Part shown: positions 21,389 through 33,800 of the stretch, piece by piece
Numbering within the stretch: the stretch's first letter is position 1
Layout of the letters: each line of letters opens with the position of its first letter
DNA from: Thereva unica
Taxonomy: Eukaryota > Arthropoda > Insecta > Diptera > Therevidae
Length of the DNA: 64,000 bases
Direction of reading: 5' to 3'
Assembly: GCA_949987705.1 (NCBI GenBank)
Contig: OX465282.1
Span: forward strand, 81,332,070 to 81,396,069
Program-made: the position numbers and the translations under genes
Notes under the pieces: model-generated
Seen by the model: the letters and a program-made list of their open reading frames with translations, nothing else
Told to the model about the DNA's origin: nothing
Databases searched by the model: none

Positions 21389-21620
21389 AGGGTATTCATT
21401 TCACTTCGTAAATTCTTCGTACTTGTCGTACTTCGTAATTGTTCGTAGTTTTCGTAGTTCATTTCCATACATATATATTTTAACTACGACATTTTGTGTG
21501 AAGTACGAAGCTACTGAGTTTCAAAAACGGCTCCGTAATTGTAAATTGTCGTAGTTGATGTTGACATTTGTCAGCTGTTTTGAATAATTTAATTGAATTA
21601 AATTGCTGTGTATTTAAAAG

Positions 21621-22770
21621 ATGGCTAGCGAAACCAAGAATTTGAATGAGTTTAAAAAAGTAAGTGTTTATGAGATGTTCGCATTCCCAAAATACATAGG
21701 TACATTTTTTTAACAGACAAGGCAACGCAAGAAATCGCAACATCGTTGGACAAAACAACAAAGCTTAGCTTTATTAGAGGCAATAGTAGATAAGCTAAAA
21801 GATGATCCTGAAAAATTTGAAGTACACATAACTTAATTTTACTGGTAAAATTATTTATTAGCTATTTTATGTTTTAATTCAGAAACTAACGGCCTCACAG
21901 TTTTACAGCACATTACATTACATTTCACATTTACTCGTATTTAATATGTGTACTTAATATGTATGCATGACGGCTGAAGCAGCAATAGTTCCAGTAAAAA
22001 ATAAAATTAGGAATATGAAGGAGGCATTTAGGAAGGCGGAAGAATAGAGGCGAAAAACTGGAAATGGTCTTCTTGAAGAAAGGAAAGAAGGTAGCGTGAA
22101 AGAATATATTGACAAAATATGCTGGAAAGCATTTTTGGCAAAAGGAAATATGTGAATTTGCCGGTAGTGGTCGAGACAACAAACGAGGTCTCAATTGAAA
22201 CTTTACTCGATTCAGGTACGGACAGAGTCATATTTGTTGATGATCCATCTGTAGGTTTTGGGCCATCGATTGGTGACTGTGGCAGCGTGGATACTGCTGG
22301 AGAGGCTGCTACAGAAGACAGCATTCCAAATGCAACAAGTGACAAAACAGAAATTCCAAGCAAAGAATCTGTAGACAAATATAAAAATAGGATGAAGCGA
22401 ATGGAAAATAATAAATATAAAAGACCTGCAAATTCTTCGTTGCAGTATCTAACTATAATACAAAAGAAACGAATTAGAAAAACTTAAATTTGAACACCAA
22501 ATGAAAATTGAGGATGAAAAATTAATAGTGGAAAAGGAAAGATTAAATATTGAACAAAAAAGACTAGAATTTCAAAATGAAATTGAGGAAAAAAGGTTTT
22601 GTGTAGAATTAAATTTGGAGTGTGATAAAATAGAGGTGGAAAAGGAAAAATTACAACTTGATAGAGAAAAACATAAGGCAGGTTATGATATAAAAAAATT
22701 AGAAATGGAAAAGGAATATGAAATAAGAAAATTAGAATTACAATTGAAATATAAATGTAATGATAAATAA
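21621..22770 (+). pseudogene. Harbinger SANT/Myb-like DNA-binding gene
   Basis: ATG 21621 opens a short exon (MASETKNLNEFKK) followed by a GTAAGT donor and an acceptor near 21716. The next exon has RWTKQQSLALLEAIVDKL, the first helix of a Myb/SANT-like domain. Downstream, KNKIRNMKEAFRKAEE and GSVKEYIDKICW continue the domain, with stops near 22046 and 22152. From about 22119 another frame gives the linker (FGKRKYVNLPVVVETT). After a frameshift near 22490 a Lys/Glu-rich coiled coil runs to the stop at 22768-22770. In intact elements this protein helps the transposase bind and enter the nucleus. Confidence 0.72.
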
Positions 22771-22793
22771 AATATATTAGAATAACTTTATAA

Positions 22794-22987
22794 GGCTGCC
22801 TTCACACTGAATAAAGCAAAACGTTTTATAAGCAAAAAACGAAAAAATACTCAAGCATTGTGAGTAGCCTGCTTTTGGTTTTGTGTTATTCAGTGTGAAT
22901 AACAGCACTCATTTTTAATTGATCTTTCACATTATGTTGCGCTAAAACGAAAAAACACGTTTTGCTTTATTTAGTGTGAAGGCAGCC
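22794..22987. mobile_element. PIF/Harbinger-type MITE, 194 bp
   Basis: Terminal inverted repeats of about 30 bp beginning GGCTGCCTTCACACT with one mismatch in the first 30, flanked by the 3-bp duplication TAA (22791-22793 and 22988-22990). No coding capacity. It lies between the two convergent Harbinger genes. Confidence 0.92.
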
Positions 22988-23033
22988 TAAGTCAGATTTT
23001 TTTATTATTATACAGAAAAATATAATAAAAGCA

Positions 23034-23702
23034 TTATAATCTTTGTTTTACAATTTCTAAAATTGCTCTTCTTTTATTCTCAGCTTCTCGGCTTACTTGA
23101 AAATCTTCGATTAAGTCGTCATTATCGCAATCATTATTTTCAGCATTTCTTCCTTCAAAACAATCTGGAACATTAAACTCTTGGTCTGAACCAACCAGTT
23201 TTATGAAATTGTGCAAAATGCAACAAGCCAATATCCATTGGCACGTAAATTTATTGTTTTTATCGTCCCCAACTTTTACTTTTAATTTCTTCAAACTTGG
23301 AAATCTCTCTTTCAATGACCCAAAACAATTCTCTATCTGCACACGATACTTGCTTAAATGGTAATTAAAATTTTTCCTTCAATGGAAGACGTACGATATG
23401 GTGTTACTACAGTCGTAGATAACTTATATGCCTTATATTTTTTACTTAAAGCAAAAATGGCTTTAAATATTCTTTTTGTTAAGTTGTCAATAGTCCCCCG
23501 TCGCCAATGCCAAATAGTTTTGCTACTTTACCAATAGATGAACCTTCTCCATAACCTCCCAGGCGATATAAAGCAATTACAGTTTGAATTTCAACGGGAA
23601 ATTGTTTCCATGAGTTAGGTCCGTTAAATACGTCTTTTTCTTTGATTAGATTTACAAGTATGTCAAAGGTATTCCAATTCATTCGCACTATCTTTATCTT
23701 AT
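23034..23702 (-). pseudogene. HARBI1-like transposase of Harbinger 1, internally deleted
   Basis: The N-terminal part from about 23690 reads MNWNTFDILVNLI, FPVEIQTVIALYRLGGYGEGSS and KVAKLFGIGDGG, then shifts frame near 23480 (LTKRIFKAIFAL). The C-terminal part (23342-23034) reads IENCFGSLKERFPSL and WILACCILHNFI. The central catalytic section between them is missing, so at least two of the DDE residues are lost. A possible upstream exon lies at 25410-25490, across the inserted repeat. The acceptor TAG just before CGAATGAATTGG supports splicing there. It cannot be active. Confidence 0.85.
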
Positions 23703-24000
23703 GTAACGTATCTTAATATTAAGTCAATTTTTAGTTTAATTTTTTTTTATTTGATTTATATAAACTTTTCTCCATTTTTTTGATGTACATACGTGTTATA
23801 GCGTGTTAAGATTATAATTATCTTTATGTACTAATGAATTTTAATAAATAATTAATAATAAAAAAACAAAGAGGTGTCAAGGGACACCGGGATGGAACGA
23901 AGTTCCTTTCGATTAATTAGTGAAGGAATTGTAATAAAAATTTTGTTTTTAAGTTATAATACTATTTTTTTATTATTAAAAAATATAATGTAATAAAAAC

Positions 24001-24440
24001 TTAATCAGTAAGCTCAATTTTAGTAATAATTGGCTTGTGGTAACTGAAGTAGGAAACATATGTTTGGGATTCTATTTTATTTAAATGTCTTGAAAAAACT
24101 GCATCAATGGTGGTATTATATTTTGTTGTTGATTCTGCTGGATTGTTTATTCTTAAATCAAATTCTTCCTCTAGAAACTGTAGTAATGGTTTTGATTTTT
24201 CATTACTGAAGTTGATGTTAAAATCACCGGCCAAAATGAGTGGAACTTTATCTAAATTTTTGTTGTATCTACTAAGTGTTCGAGATACATCTTTAGAATA
24301 CTCTAGCAGTGCTCGATGAATGAACTCCTGAATATCTATTAATTTGTTATTTGGTGAGACATATATGACTGCCATGATTAAGGTAACGCCGTTTTCCATT
24401 ACACACTCTGCTGCACATAAATCTGCAACACTTGTACTTG
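24001..24440 (-). pseudogene. Helentron EEP endonuclease tail in repeat copy 2
   Basis: The same ~146 residues as in copy 1, with the same stop position relative to the unit; the translated tail is identical as far as I can see. GDFNINF and YFSYHKPII are present. No helicase. Confidence 0.85.
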
Positions 24441-25182
24441 CAACAAAAGCAACAAAAACAAAAAAACAAAAAAAAACAACAAAAACAACAAAAGCAACAA
24501 AAACAACAAAAACACCAAAAACAACAAAAGCAACAAAAACAACAAAAACATCAAAAACAACAAAAACAGCAAAAACAACAAAAATAACAAAAACAACAAA
24601 AACAACAAAAATAACAAAAACAACAAAAATAACAAAAACAACAAAAACAACAAAAGCAACAAAAACAGAAACAACATAAACATCAAAAACAACAAAAATA
24701 ACAAAAATAACAAAAACAACAAAAACAACAAAAATAACAAAAACAACAAAAACAACAAAAGCAACAAAAGCAACAAAAACCACAAAAACAACAAAAGCAA
24801 CAAAAACATCAAAAACAACAGAAATAACAAAAACAACAAAACAACAAAAACAACAAAAACGACAAAAGCAACAAAAACAACAAAAACAACAAAAACAACA
24901 GAAACAGCAAACACAACAAAAATAACAAAGACAACAAAACAACAAAAACAACAAAAATAACAAAAACAACAAAAACAACAAAAACAACAAAAACAACAAA
25001 AACAACAAAAACAACAAAAACAACTAAAATAACAAAAACAACAAAAACAACAAAAACAACAAAAACATCAAAAACAACAAAAACAGCAAAAACAACAAAA
25101 ATAACAAAAACAACAAAAACAACAAAAATAACAAAAACAACAAAAATAACAAAAACAACAAAAACAACAAAACAAAAACAAC
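24441..25182. repeat. 9-bp tandem repeat CAACAAAAA, copy 2
   Basis: Equal in total length to copy 1, but the diagnostic variant CAACTAAAAT is 18 bp (two units) farther along. The net length is unchanged. Confidence 0.96.
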
Positions 25183-25409
25183 CTGTATACACTCAAAAAA
25201 ATAATCGTCGCTACACCACACTGTACAATGCGAAATAGAAAGACGAAACGAAAATAACTGGCTTGCTTTCTATGAGAGAGAGAGACAGACAGGGAAACAT
25301 GCGCACGCTGCACGGCACAACTATACCAAAAAGTGTCGTTACAACTTTTGGTCTTAATTTTTTCCGTCTAGCCCCCTTTCGCAACGCGCGATAAGGAACT
25401 TCGTTCCAA

Positions 25410-25490
25410 TAATATTTCACGAAACCGTTTTCATCTAAATTTGGTAAGACTTCGCAAATAATACTTCGACTTTTTGCCACAGATCCATAC
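25410..25490 (-). other. possible leading exon of Harbinger 1 transposase
   Basis: Minus strand: acceptor-like TTTTCAG near 25491, then an open stretch reading AKSRSIICEVLPNLDENGF up to the repeat insertion at 25409. In HARBI1-like proteins a short acidic segment of this kind precedes the RM...F motif seen at 23690. Weak evidence. Confidence 0.4.
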
Positions 25491-25906
25491 TGAAAAGTGT
25501 TATATAACTTTTATACAACTTCTCATTGTATATATTTTACATACATTTAAAAATTATATATTTTGTATACATTTAAAAATTGAAATGAATACCTACCCTT
25601 ATTTTTTGCTTTTTCAAATCAAAACCACCCTCTTTGCCTTTTAACTATTAAAAGCATTCGGTCGGGCCGTTTTTGTAATGCTATCAATCTTGATAGTGAA
25701 TGCTCCTGCGGTATTAAAAGTATTTTTATTTTCAGCACAATTTGCGGTTGATTCGCGAATATTTCGTTAAATAATTATACCAAAGGTCACAATGGCGCCT
25801 TGAGCAAATTTGTTTCGGTTCAAAGTCGCAAAATATTAAATTTTAATTAATTCTTAAATAATTATAAACAGAATTATTAAGGGTATATCTTTACACTATC
25901 CTTTCA

Positions 25907-26234
25907 TAGTCCGGTCAAATTAGACCAAAAAATAGGTATGAAGGTACATTAATTCGCACCTAGCTGAAATTTGGTAGGATTGTTCAAAGCACCGTTATAA
26001 ATGAAATCTAAAAAGTCCCCATCGATCCGGCACCTGGAACCTAGATTTACTCGGGGTCAAAGGTCACAAAAACGGGTTTTTTGCGATTTTCAGCAAAACG
26101 GTAAATCTAGGTTCCAAGTGCCGGATCGATGGGGACTTTTTAGATTTCATTTATAACTTTGCTTTGAACAATCCTACCAATTTTCAGCTAGGTGCGAATT
26201 AATGTACCCTCGGATGTCTAAATTGACTGGACTA
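25907..26234. mobile_element. foldback MITE, TA target
   Basis: About 328 bp. Two arms of roughly 110 bp (25943-26050 against 26101-26209, for example GGTGCGAATTAATGTACC) flank a 50-bp loop. The outer ends TAGTCC-GTCAAATTAGAC match in inverted orientation with a TA at each edge. No coding capacity. TA targets suggest a Tc1/mariner-type origin. Confidence 0.88.
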
Positions 26235-26545
26235 TTCAGGGCAAGCTGTGATATTTATTTTTTCCAGATTAAATTTTATTTTTTTATATATTTACATGTT
26301 AATTTTTTTATTTTTTGTTGCTTTTATATATTTTATTGTATTATTGTTTATTTTTATACTTATTTTAAAAAAAGTTATTTTGTTAAATGAATTTTTATAT
26401 TTTTATATATTTGCACCAGCATTTTTTTATATTAAAGTGAATTATTTATTTCGTTTTTGTTGATTTTGAATTTTTAGCAGGCATTTCACTTATTTGAACC
26501 ATTTTTTAAATAAGTCTAGTGAGTTAAAGAAATGCTAACAATAAT

Positions 26546-26944
26546 AGCTGCGTTCGATTGGGAGATTTCTTCTACTCCGGAGTACATGGCCAATGGAACG
26601 CGATTTTTGATATAAGAAGTAAACAAGGGTATAATAAAACAATTTTTTTATCTTACCGTATTATATCTTATAATTTTTTTAATTCCACTGTTATTTATTT
26701 TATTCACTTTAAACTGTTATTTGTTTTGTTTACTTTAAAAATACACCATAAAATAATTAATCTGACAGTTTATTTTAACTGAAAAAACAAAAGGCCATCT
26801 ATTTTTATGTAGCTAAGCTTGAAACCCTGGCGGAAATTTTATGCTTTTCTACTAGGAGTGAAATCCCCCAAAACAAGATCAAGGGTAGTTGGAGGTCCTC
26901 GGGAGTACTCCGGAGTAGCATATATCACCCAATGAAACGCAGCT
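26546..26944. mobile_element. MITE with AGCTGCGTT termini
   Basis: About 399 bp with inverted ends: left AGCTGCGTTCGATTGGG and CTACTCCGGAGTAC, right the complement with a few changes (AGCTGCGTTTCATTGGG, CTACTCCGGAGTAC). The flanking duplication is short (TA or AAT). The interior is AT-rich and non-coding. Confidence 0.8.
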
Positions 26945-29034
26945 AATGTGGCTTCTAAAATCCAACCCCTCGTCCTCGCCGCAGGAGCTGGAAACGCCTC
27001 AAATATCACCTAACACTTTTTATAAAAAAAATACTTGAAAAGTACATATTTACACCTTTTTTGTTGAATAATTTACATATTTTTCTGTATTTCTAAATTA
27101 TTTAATAAATAACTCTAAATTAAATTATTTTTAAATAAATTCAGCATAATTCATTCATCTAAAAGCGAAAAAACTTAAAATAAAAATGTTGTTATGGTAA
27201 TTATTCCATCCATAATGTAAAAATCCCACCACTTGCCTACTTTGCCCAACAAAAATTCAGCTTAATTTAGCGCTTAGTTGTGTTAGTTCTAAGATTTGCA
27301 GACGGCTACGAAATAGAAATTAGATTGGTTCGGTCGAACGCTCGGCGACGTCGCCATCGGAGTAGTTTACAGAATGTACACCTTTGTATTAATCGGTATG
27401 TTCTATTATTCGGTTTTGACAGTCGCTGCACAAAGCTTGTTTACAGCATTAAAATTACAATTTTTGTAATTTTTTACCCGAAATAAATAACAAAGAAATC
27501 AACACGCAAAAGAGAGAAGAATTAAAATTTGCGTTAAAGCCTTACATAAGCCATGAACGCCTGATATGATTATAACATGTCTTGCATCAAAATGCTGACT
27601 AAAAAGAAATCTGACTCCCACAAATTATTTTTTTTTTATTTGAAACAAATACAAACCTCTTCGTATGCGATAAATTATTGCACGAAATTGCCCTTACATA
27701 TTGTACCTTATCCAATTTTTACTGTATGATAAACATAATTTGCATGTACAACTGCAGGATAGTACTTTTGGTTACGCCACCTCAGTAGGGACAAACACAC
27801 CGGGGAAGTTAAGTATTGCGCGATTTAATGTTATTTAAGTTCTGAGTACTTCGAGTGCATCGTTATCAAGTAAATTTTGTAGGGATTTTTGAAGGTGAAA
27901 ATAGTTTATTGAGTAATTTAATTTTTTGAATCTATTATTTACGGCAGCGGGGAATATACATAGTTACATGTTTGTAAGATTAGCTACTCCCCTGAGATGA
28001 CGATTTATGTCGATAAGTTGCTTTTTAAGATTCGCGCGCGAAGCCGGTAGCAAGTGATTAATGTTAACAATTTGTTTATAACAAAAAGGAAATATTCCTA
28101 GATTAAACTTCATCTTCAAGAATAACATTGGCTGTTGGACTATTGAGATCTTAGATCTACTTGTCAGATTTTTAGTTTTCCTTTGTTTTGTGTATTATCA
28201 AAATTTTTGTTTTGTCATAAATACTAATACATAAGTACATGTTTATTGTACCATCCATACGAATACATAAGTTTTTGTTGTCTTTTATTTTGTAAGCTTG
28301 TATAATTTTTTTTTAAAGAAGTGCGAGCCTAATTTTCACCTGGTAAGTTTTGTTCCATTTTTGTGATAATTACTTGTTTTTCGAACTAGTAGTGAAAAGC
28401 GAGCGATCAACTTTAACGCTTAAAATTGGTTTTCCTGCTGTTCCCTGCAAATATAAATCGACAAATTTCAATAATGCATTTTTTAAAAAAGAGCAACTTT
28501 ATTTTATACGCTTGTTTTGGAATTACTTTAGACAAAAAAAAAAAAAAAACAATTTGTTTTCTTAAAAAAAATAGTCACATAACAAAACTAAGTACGAGCT
28601 TTCCTTAGAAGCACACAGTAAGTTATAATAAAGAAAACTTAAAGTTAATTAAAAGAATACATAAAAATTTAAAATTATTTTTGAAATTTGTCTGCAGAAT
28701 GTATTTAGTTTAAAATAACTATTGTTTGGTGATATAAGCAATTTCACTTTGGCACAGTGCGTTTGAAAGTTTCATTTTTTTATTAAAAGTGATTCTAAAG
28801 TAACCACTTAAATTGAGATCTTTCCACAGCAAATATTATTGGCCATTGAAAATATCCTCTCTGTTGGAGCATTAGAAACAGGTAGATACAAAGAAAATTC
28901 TACAAGATTTATTTTTATACTCAATGTTTGTTCTTTGAAGTAGCTAAAAAGTACACCCATTTTTTATCAACTGATGTATCCTCTATTCCTCCATTTTGAA
29001 ATTATTTCTGCATCTGCGTATTCATCAAAGAACA
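26945..29034. other. no recognisable gene or repeat
   Basis: AT-rich sequence. A few donor-like sites (GTAAGT near 28341) and a short open stretch at 27280-27486 exist, but nothing matches a family I know. It also has homopolymer runs near 28537. Confidence 0.5.
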
Positions 29035-29480
29035 TCATCACCGTTTCATACAGTTTTGGTGAAAGTGGCCAAAATTATCTTTTTTTATTATGACATCAAA
29101 GCTATCGGGCTATTATCTTTGGTTTTATTGGAGCTCGAAAAATCTGTTTTTTCCCTACATTTTCGATAAATAAACTAAACTACTGAAAGATACGCCAGTA
29201 TTTTTATTAAATATCCAAAAATTAAAGGGGCTTATTTACAACCACTGTGTCTTACTAAAAGATAATGTCAGGTTATGGCAGAACATTTCTTTTGTTTTTT
29301 TTTTAGTTTATTTCATCGAAATTGCATGAAACGACCGATTTTTCAAACTCAAATAAAACCACAGATAATGGACCTACAGCTTTGATGCCAAAATAAAAAA
29401 TGCTTAGGCGGGCAACTTCTTACAGAATATAGTAAACATTTTTTTGTTTGGCACTTTCACATTTGGTCCAAAATGGATGA
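29035..29480. mobile_element. diverged foldback element
   Basis: Arms at about 29040-29180 and 29310-29470 are complementary with many differences. Shared landmarks are GTGAAAGTG, ATCAAAGCT, ATTATCTTTGGTTTTATT versus ATTATCTGTGGTTTTATT, and TTTCGAT. It is older than the MITEs at 25907 and 26546 judging by divergence. No coding capacity. Confidence 0.65.
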
Positions 29481-30600
29481 TGCCCTTTCTCTCTATTCTT
29501 AATTGTCAAATCATCTCTCAGGACTCTTCCTCAGAAATCATTAAAAAATGATTTTTTTATAATTATTTTTTGGGAAAGCATTTCATTTATCATACAAAAA
29601 TATCAATAAATGATAATAGAGTAAACCCTTCTAACACAGAAGGTGCACTTCTCAGCTGGGCCAAGAAAAATTAACCAACTCAACAAAATCAAGGGCCGAG
29701 ATGAGACTCCCAACTAAGCATGCAAACATAAATTCAAAATGAAAGATTATAACATTAAAGATATCCAAATTAACATGTAACCCACTCAAACAGAAAACAT
29801 AAGCGGTCCCATGAGATTTAAAAAAATTCCTTTTAAGGACATATTTGCTAATACTCACGCTAAAAATATTAATATGATGTTCACGTTATGGTCCAGTAAA
29901 TAAGTATTTTTTCTTTGCGAAAAATACCGCACGCGATTTTTTTACCGAATGATTATATATATTTTTATGAGTTTAAATTCAAAATGGCGTCATCCCCACC
30001 CTTATGCTTAACTTACAGTGAAGGGAAACGCGTGAAAACGCAAAAAATCTCAGAAACTATGCATTTTACGACAAAAATGTATATAATTTTTTTTGTAGAT
30101 AAATAAGTGATTTAACTTTTTTGTTTAGATTTTTTTTGTGAAGCCAATATGTATAAATGCTACAATAACTTTAATCAATGATTTGGTGCAACTCAACCTA
30201 AGAGTCAAAATCAAAATTTCGAAGCAAATTTTTGAGAGTAAATTTAAAATTACTTGCAACCAGGGCTGCGACCCTACTACAATTGTAGTATTTTTGCTCC
30301 GATTTTTATACTACATCTTTTTACTGCGTACTATTTGATTTTAGTTCATTTTTTATTCGATTTAATTCGGGAAATTAATTCAACCCATTCTTTATTTTCT
30401 CTGATATAAATTATTAGCAAAGTGTAACTTAATAAGCATTGGTATGTTTTAGTTTGTGGTTTATGGCAAATCTATCAGTCCGTTCAATTTACTTCGAATT
30501 TCAACTAAAGGCCTGTGCGAATTGGGACTAAATTGATGACTAAACTAAATTTTGCAGTTTTTGTCGTTAATGTAGGGTTTTGTGAATCCACTAGATGACT
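29481..30600. other. anonymous AT-rich interval
   Basis: No supported gene. GGCCTGTGCGAATTGGG at about 30514 looks like a transposon terminus and could mark the left end of the Harbinger 2 element, but I did not find its partner. Confidence 0.35.
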
Positions 30601-30769
30601 AAATTCAATTGAGATGGCTGACGGTTATTTGTCAGGTTTGCAATAATTTTTAAATTTATAATTTAAAATAATATAAAAAATTAATTTGAATAATATCATT
30701 ATTGACGAGAAGCCTTCACTTGCAACAGCTATGTATTTTCATGTTATTATGACATACTCAAAGTACATT

Positions 30770-30830
30770 TCATTGAGGAAGAAGAAAAATTGCGAGAAAT
30801 GAAGCAACGTCTCAATTATTTGGAAAAGAG
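30770..30830 (+). pseudogene. Harbinger 2 transposase, first coding exon (partial)
   Basis: A plus-strand stretch reading EEEEKLREMKQRLNYLEKR ends at a GTAAAT donor near 30831. The matching acceptor TATTACAG is at about 34200, on the far side of the RTE-like insertion. An acidic, charged N-terminal segment is common in HARBI1-like proteins. Confidence 0.5.
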
Positions 30831-30855
30831 AGTAAATATTTCGTTTTTTTTAATT

Positions 30856-33800
30856 CTTTCTTCTTCTTTATACTCCTTTAATCCCTCATGGGACATAGGG
30901 CGGAAACAGTTGCCCTCCAGCGGACTCTGTTTTGCGCGACAGCTCTTAGCTCCGACCAGGATCTCCCAGTTGTTGCGGCTTCTTCTAGTAGGGTTCTCCT
31001 CCACGTTGTTCTAGGTCTTCCTACTCGACGGGAACCTTGCGGATTCCAGTCAAGGGCCTGTTTGGCTAGATTTTCGTTTTCGCGTCGCAAGGTGTGGCCA
31101 ACCCAATTCCATTTCCTTCGCCTGATTTGATCGTCTATCCTTTCTTGGCCGGCACGGCGCCATAGTTCTTCGTTTGAAATTCTATCTTGCCAGCGGATTT
31201 TTAGGATACGACGAAGGCATCTGTTGATGAAGACTTGTAGGCGCCCTGTGATGAATTGGGTGACTTTCCATGTTTCGCAACCATACAAAAGAACTGCCTT
31301 AACGTTGGAGTTGAACAGCCGCAATTTGGTGTTAGTGGAAATCACCGTTGATCTCCATATATGGGACAGGCATGCATAAGCGCCTCGTGCTTTATTTATT
31401 CTGGAACTGACGTCTTCTTCTGCCCCGCCATTTTCGGTAATAATGCTACCGAGGTAGCAGAATTTATTTACCAGTTCCACGTCACGGTTATTCAGCGCTG
31501 TTCGTTCGTTGGTGTTTGCATTTATCCGCATTTCTTTAGTTTTAGTCGGATTTAGCCTTAAGCCTGCTGGACTACTTTCTGTTGCTAAATTGTTTAACAT
31601 GTTTTTGAGGTCCTGGTGTCTGTGGGCCAGCAAACAGATATCATCGGCGTAGTCGAGATCCTTAAGGCGGTCTAACAAACCCCATTGTATGCCGCCTGTT
31701 CTACTATCTAGAGCGCCGACAAGGATGTCATTTATTACTATAAGAAATAGTAAAGGCGAGAGTAGGCATCCTTGTCGTACTCCTGAGCTCACCTCGAAGC
31801 TGTCGGATAATTTTCCATTATGGAGAACTCTGCATTTGGAATTGTTATATAGGGCTTTTATCAATTCTATTATTTTATCAGGCAGTCCACGTCGCCGTAG
31901 TGCCTGCCATATAAAGCTCCTATTGACCGAGTCGAACGCTTTCTCATAATCTACGAAAGCAAGGTAAAGGGGGGATCGGAATTCAGTAGACTGCTCCACT
32001 ATTATTCGTAAGGTGTTGATATGATCAATACATGAGCGGCCCTTCCTGAATCCGGCCTGCTGCCTCCTAAGCGTTCGGTCTACTGCCTCACTTATCCTAG
32101 ATAGTAATATATGGGACAAAATTTTGCCCACAGTAGATAGTAAACAGATGCCTCTCCAGTTGTCGCATATTGTTAGGTCCCCCTTTTTTGGTATTTTGAC
32201 TATGATACCTTCCGTCCAATCCTCCGGAAAGGTACAGGTGTTCCATGCTATTTGTAGGATTGGCTGAAGCGCATCTGCTATGAGGCTTGAGTCGGCTTTC
32301 AACAATTCTGGCGGGATGCCATCTTTCCCAGCTGCTTTACCATTGGCCATCGCATGAATTGCGGTTACTATTTCCGTCTTGGATGGGGCCCGGGTGGTGA
32401 TTCGAATTGGCTGTGCATTGTTGCTGGTTTCCTGAGGTTCCTGTGTAAATGAACCATTCAGGGCGGCGAAGAAGTAATCTCTCCATCTTTGGAGCTGCTC
32501 CTCGTCGCTGCACAGCAGCCTTCCATCCGCACTCTTAACGGCATGCTTTTTAGTAGAGTGCTTTCCCGAGAGCTGTTTAGTGATTTGGTACAGCACCTTA
32601 CTGTTGCCTGTGTTTGCCGCGTTTTCCGCTTTTTCTGCGAGCTCATTTATCTGCTGCCTTTTATCACGCCGGACACTTCTCTTTACCTCCCGGTGTAATT
32701 GGGAGTATTCCCGTTCCAGTTGATAACGTATTTCAGGGTCGCTTGTAGAGTTTACTTTATTTTTGAGGGCTCTCCTGCGTTCTATTTTTTGCCAGGTTGT
32801 GTCCGAGATCCAGTGTTGCTGGTTTCTTTGGACATAACCGATGCTTGTTTCCGCAGCCGTCAATATTGCGCCCTTTGTTCTACTCCACAGCTCTTCAATA
32901 TTTGTGTCGTCAGAAACGTTGGGCTGGTTTAGTATTAGTTGTAGATTTCCAGCAAATTCCCGCTTTTTAACGCTCTCCCGCAGAAGATCTACGTTGAATC
33001 GTCTACGGTTTATAGCATCGCGTTGTACGTTTCTGATTGCGGCGATTTTAAGGCGAATAGTTGCTACAACCAAATGGTGGTCGCTTCCAGTGTCTGCTCC
33101 CCTGAAACTCCTGACATCCTCAAGGATAGTTCTCCATCTGCGGCTGACGGCCACATGATCTATCTGATTTCTCGTCCTACCATCGGGCGATACCCAGGTC
33201 TCTTTGTGTATCTTCTTGTGACAAAAGTAAGTTCCACCTACCATAAGTTGGTGGGAGCTACAGAAGTCAACGAAAAGCTCACCATTGTTATTGGTAACTT
33301 GGCTTAGACCTTGATTTCCAATTGTTTGTTCAAGGCCGGTATTGTCACGGCCGATCTGTGCGTTTAAGTCACCCATTAATACAATGAAGTCTCCCCTTGG
33401 AATAGAGCGAAAAACCTCATTCAGCCGCAAATAGAACTCGTCTTTGATGTCATCTTCAGCGTCCTCAGTTGGAGCATAGCATTGGACTACCGTAGTACTT
33501 CTTAGTCTGGTACGCAGGCGCACGGTAATAATCCTTTCAGAAACTGGTGACCAGCTAATGAGGCTGGACCTGGCTTCTTTGGTGAGTATTACACCAACGC
33601 CACTCCTACGGCTTTCAGTTTCGTTTCTCCCAGAATATAAAAAGGACTCACCATTTGGGCAGATATGTTCCCCCGCATCGGGCCATCTGGTCTCGCTAAG
33701 TCCCATGATCTTGATTTTATATCGATTCATCTCGTTGAGGACTTCATCCAGCCGTCCCTCAGCCAGCAGTGTTCTCACATTCCATGATCCGATTCGTGTC

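Larger units (their letters stand above)
23861..25409 (-). mobile_element. Helentron-derived non-autonomous repeat, copy 2
   Basis: Same 1549-bp length as copy 1 and nearly identical. I see one substitution near 24271, one near 24817, and an 18-bp displacement of a variant unit within the 9-bp repeat. The flanks differ completely from copy 1, which argues for transposition, not tandem duplication. It splits the 5' part of the Harbinger transposase gene. Confidence 0.85.
21389..25600. mobile_element. PIF/Harbinger element 1 with nested MITE and Helentron repeat
   Basis: Imperfect terminal inverted repeats: the left end has AGGGTATTCATTTCAC (21389) and the complement of the right end (to about 25600) has AGGGTAGGTATTCATTTCA, differing by one 4-base GGTA duplication. 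Inside are the two genes typical of PIF/Harbinger, a SANT/Myb-like gene on the plus strand and a HARBI1-like transposase on the minus strand, converging. A MITE (22794-22987) and the repeat 23861-25409 are later insertions. The exact TWA target duplication is unclear. Confidence 0.7.

Noticed and set aside
18761..25409. Tandem segmental duplication of a gene
   Set aside because: The similarity stops sharply at both ends with unrelated flanks and the unit has hairpin ends, so dispersed transposition fits better.
27280..27486. 68-codon plus-strand frame with an Arg-rich stretch
   Set aside because: No homology recognised, no splice or promoter context that supports it.
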